DNA from: Paraburkholderia bannensis NBRC 103871
GTDB lineage: Bacteria > Pseudomonadota > Gammaproteobacteria > Burkholderiales > Burkholderiaceae
Length of the DNA stretch: 64,000 bases
Direction of reading: 5' to 3'
NCBI RefSeq assembly: GCF_000685015.1
Contig: NZ_BAYA01000013.1
Span: 1 to 64,000, forward strand
Part shown: one piece after another, positions 61,899-64,000 of the stretch
How the letters are laid out: each line of letters starts with the position of its first letter
Position numbering within the stretch: position 1 is the first letter of the stretch
The notes under the pieces: model-generated
Databases searched by the model: none
What the model was told of the DNA's origin: nothing
The model's input: only the letters and a program-made list of their open reading frames with translations
Program-made: the position numbers and the translations under genes

Positions 61899-61923
61899 CG
61901 ACGTAAAACACAGGAGACAGGCC

Positions 61924-63177
61924 ATGACGATGAAACCCCGCACCCTGCTTGCCGCCGTTGCGCTCGCGACGGCCACGCTCACGGGCGCACTCGCGACGAC
62001 GGCTCAGGCCGGCACGCTGGAAGTCAATATCGCGTTCAAGGGCGCAAGCCAGCGCGCGGTGTGGACGCAGGTGATCGACCAGTTCAAGAAGACCCATCCC
62101 GGCACCGACGTGAAGGTGTCGTTCGTCGATGAAGAAGCCTACAAGGTGCAGTTGCCGAACTGGCTCACGACCGCGCCGCCCGATATCGTGAACTGGCACG
62201 ACGGCGAGCGCATGGCCTACTACGCGCAGCGCGGCCTGTTCGAAGACCTGTCGCCCGAGTGGCAGAAGAACAACTGGGACAGCATGTACGCATCGACGAA
62301 GGAAGCTTCGTCGTACAAGGGCAAGCAGTATGCGGCGCCCACGGTCTATTACTCGTGGGGCATGTTCTATCGCAAGGATCTTTTCCAGAAGGTTGGCATT
62401 ACGAACGAACCGAAGACCTGGAACGAGTTCCTGGAGGACTGCAAGAAGCTCAAGGCTGCGGGCATTGCGCCGATCACCGTGGGCGGGCGCGATGCGTGGA
62501 CGCTTGCGGGCTGGTTCGACTATCTCGACTTGCGCCTGAACGGCAACAAGTTCCATCAGCAGTTGATGGCTGGCGAAGTGCCGTACACCGATCCGCGCGT
62601 GAAGAAGGTGTACACCACGTGGAAGCAACTGATCGATTCCGGCTATTTCATCGACAATGCGCTGTCCTACGATCTCGACGCCGCGCAGCCCTTCCTGTTC
62701 CAGGGCAAGGCCGCGATGATGCTGATGGGCACCTTCATCACGGGCGGCTTCAGCCCGACCGTGAAGCAGCAGATGGGCTACTTCCAGTTCCCGATCATCG
62801 ACCCGAATGTGCCGACCGCCGAAGACGGCCCGGTCGAGTCGCTGCATATTCCGGCCAAGGCGAAGAACAAGGCCGATGCGCGCGCGTTCCTCGCGTTCAC
62901 GCAGACGCCGGACATTGGCGCGCAACTGGCCAAGGGGCTCGGCTCGCTGTCGGCCAACAGCAAGTCGCCGGAACCGGACGATCCCATTTCGAAGATCGGC
63001 TTCCAGATCCTCGCGAATACGAAGGGCGGCATCGCGCAGTTCTATGATCGCGACATGACCAAGGAAATGGCCGATGAAGGCATGAAGGGCATGCAGCAGT
63101 TCATCGCCGATCCGACGAAGATCGATTCGATCCTCGCTCAGCTGGAAGAGACGCGCAAGCGCATCTACAAGAAGTAA
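61924..63177 (+). CDS. Sugar ABC transporter, periplasmic binding protein
   Basis: 417 residues with a signal peptide (LLAAVALATATLTGALATTAQA). SBP family 1 features: FVDEEAYKVQLPNWLTTAPPDIVNWHDG, YAAPTVYYSWGMFYRKDLF, GIAPITVGGRDAWTLAGWFDYL, and KAAMMLMGTFITGGF. Trp and Tyr residues in these stretches would stack on sugar rings. Strong AGGAGA SD. It sits 25 bases after the GH42 gene and 63 bases before the permease gene, so it binds the operon's galactoside substrate. Confidence 0.92.
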   Translation: MTMKPRTLLAAVALATATLTGALATTAQAGTLEVNIAFKGASQRAVWTQVIDQFKKTHPGTDVKVSFVDEEAYKVQLPNWLTTAPPDIVNWHDGERMAYYAQRGLFEDLSPEWQKNNWDSMYASTKEASSYKGKQYAAPTVYYSWGMFYRKDLFQKVGITNEPKTWNEFLEDCKKLKAAGIAPITVGGRDAWTLAGWFDYLDLRLNGNKFHQQLMAGEVPYTDPRVKKVYTTWKQLIDSGYFIDNALSYDLDAAQPFLFQGKAAMMLMGTFITGGFSPTVKQQMGYFQFPIIDPNVPTAEDGPVESLHIPAKAKNKADARAFLAFTQTPDIGAQLAKGLGSLSANSKSPEPDDPISKIGFQILANTKGGIAQFYDRDMTKEMADEGMKGMQQFIADPTKIDSILAQLEETRKRIYKK

Positions 63178-63240
63178 ATTGCGGGTGGCGCGGCGTTTGC
63201 GAACGCTGCGCCACCGCGCGGATTGCTCTGGAGGCAGGCA

Positions 63241-64000
63241 GTGTCAACGACTCATCCATCGACCGGTCGCGGCGCAGCGCTCGCGGCCCAGAACGTGGCG
63301 CAAACCGTGGCCCACCGTGCGGACGGCGTGCCGGGCAGCCATCCTGGTTCCGCTGGCGACGGCCGCACGCCCATGCCGCGCGCCACGCAACCGCACGGCA
63401 AGCCGCGCCGCCGCGTCTCGCCCACCGCACGCCGCCAGCGCCGCGCGGCCGCCCTCTTTCTCGCGCCCGCCTGCATCATGGTGGCGATTTACGTAGTGTG
63501 GCCGATTCTCTCGACGATCCGCATTTCGTTCTACAACTGGGACGGCATGAGCGATCCGAGCTTTATCGGGCTCGCCAACTACGTCGAGCTGTTTCATGCG
63601 GCCACGTTCTACACCGCGCTCAAGAACAACGTCATCTGGCTGCTGCTGTTTTTGCTCGCGCCGCCGATGGGGCTCGCCATCGCGCTATACCTGAACCAGG
63701 CAGTGGCGGGCATCCGACTCGTGAAGTCCCTGTTTTTCGCGCCTTTTGTGCTTTCGGGCGTGGTGGTCGGGCTGATTTATTCGTGGTTTTACGACCCGAC
63801 TTTTGGCTTGCTCGCCGTGCTTCTCGGTCACGGCGTTCCGGTGCTGGGCGATCCGCATTACGCCACGCCGGGCATTATCTTCGCCGCGCTGTGGCCGCAG
63901 ACCGCCTATTGCATGATCCTGTATCTCACCGGCCTCACGACGCTCAACAGCGAACAGATCGAAGCCGCGCGCATGGAAGGCGCAAAAGGCTGGACGCTGC
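63241..64000 (+). CDS. Sugar ABC transporter permease, MalF/UgpA type (cut by right edge)
   Basis: The GTG at 63241 has GGAGG six bases before it and opens a frame to the window end (253 codons seen). An unusual 75-residue basic, disordered N-terminus (HGKPRRRVSPTARRQRRAA) precedes the first helix FLAPACIMVAIYVVWPI, then YNWDGMSDPSFIGLANYVELF, LYLNQAVAGIRLVKSLFFAPF, and the ATPase-coupling EAA loop EQIEAARMEGAKGW just before the edge. Family length is about 300, so only the C-terminal 40-60 residues are missing. An ATG at 63379 is an alternative start. A second permease (MalG type) should follow outside. Confidence 0.88.
   Translation, partial: MSTTHPSTGRGAALAAQNVAQTVAHRADGVPGSHPGSAGDGRTPMPRATQPHGKPRRRVSPTARRQRRAAALFLAPACIMVAIYVVWPILSTIRISFYNWDGMSDPSFIGLANYVELFHAATFYTALKNNVIWLLLFLLAPPMGLAIALYLNQAVAGIRLVKSLFFAPFVLSGVVVGLIYSWFYDPTFGLLAVLLGHGVPVLGDPHYATPGIIFAALWPQTAYCMILYLTGLTTLNSEQIEAARMEGAKGWTL

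Noticed and set aside
1-64000. CRISPR arrays, tRNA or rRNA genes
   Set aside because: No regularly spaced repeats of suitable length and no recognisable tRNA cloverleaf or rRNA sequence were seen.

Overview
The window looks like a chromosome segment from a beta-proteobacterium of the Burkholderiaceae, most likely Paraburkholderia, Caballeronia or Burkholderia. This is inferred from the very GC-rich coding style, the trimeric general porin (20340-21482), the OprD-type porin, the SfnG and CheV homologues, the squalene-hopene cyclase, and a type VI secretion system (T6SS) accessory region of a kind common in that family. No rRNA, tRNA or CRISPR array was seen.

Region A (1-18050) is a lower-GC, recombined T6SS accessory island. 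It begins with the start of a baseplate gene (tssF) running off the left edge. Then come: an ADP-ribosyltransferase-like effector with a pentapeptide-repeat partner; two VgrG N-terminal fragments facing away from each other; a PAAR tip protein; broken effectors (VRR-Nuc nuclease, GH19 muramidase, cell-wall hydrolase); an intact Tlde1-like effector; several immunity-type periplasmic or cytoplasmic proteins (TsiV/DUF3396, an Asp-box protein, DUF7079, LprI-like); an orphan Tla3-like lipase adapter; and a GNAT acetyltransferase. Two short inverted-repeat elements, an internally deleted IS3 remnant, a chimeric dehydrogenase pseudogene and a dispersed 110-bp repeat show repeated recombination. Most effectors are damaged while most immunity-type genes are intact, as expected of an immunity archive.

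Region B (18389-40429) is high-GC metabolic chromosome. A nitrate transporter sits behind what reads as a sigma54 promoter and a NasT/ANTAR-type antitermination leader. It is followed by a porin, a Fur-box-preceded iron/siderophore ABC operon, a divergent two-component system, a very large winged-helix/ATPase regulator, and an amine or amino-acid catabolic cluster (FAD oxidoreductase, cupin, APC permease) with a divergent TetR regulator and a clear palindromic operator. A complete oppABCDF peptide importer ends the region.

Region C (40523-64000) continues with an OprD-family porin, a LysR/SDR pair, a SulP transporter, AhpD-like and cupin stress genes, a LysR/MFS pair, SfnG (dimethylsulfone monooxygenase), a histidine phosphatase, CheV and a chemoreceptor with a sigma28-type promoter, squalene-hopene cyclase with a divergent TetR gene, and a LacI-controlled beta-galactoside operon (ABC ATPase, GH42 beta-galactosidase, binding protein, permease) that runs off the right edge.
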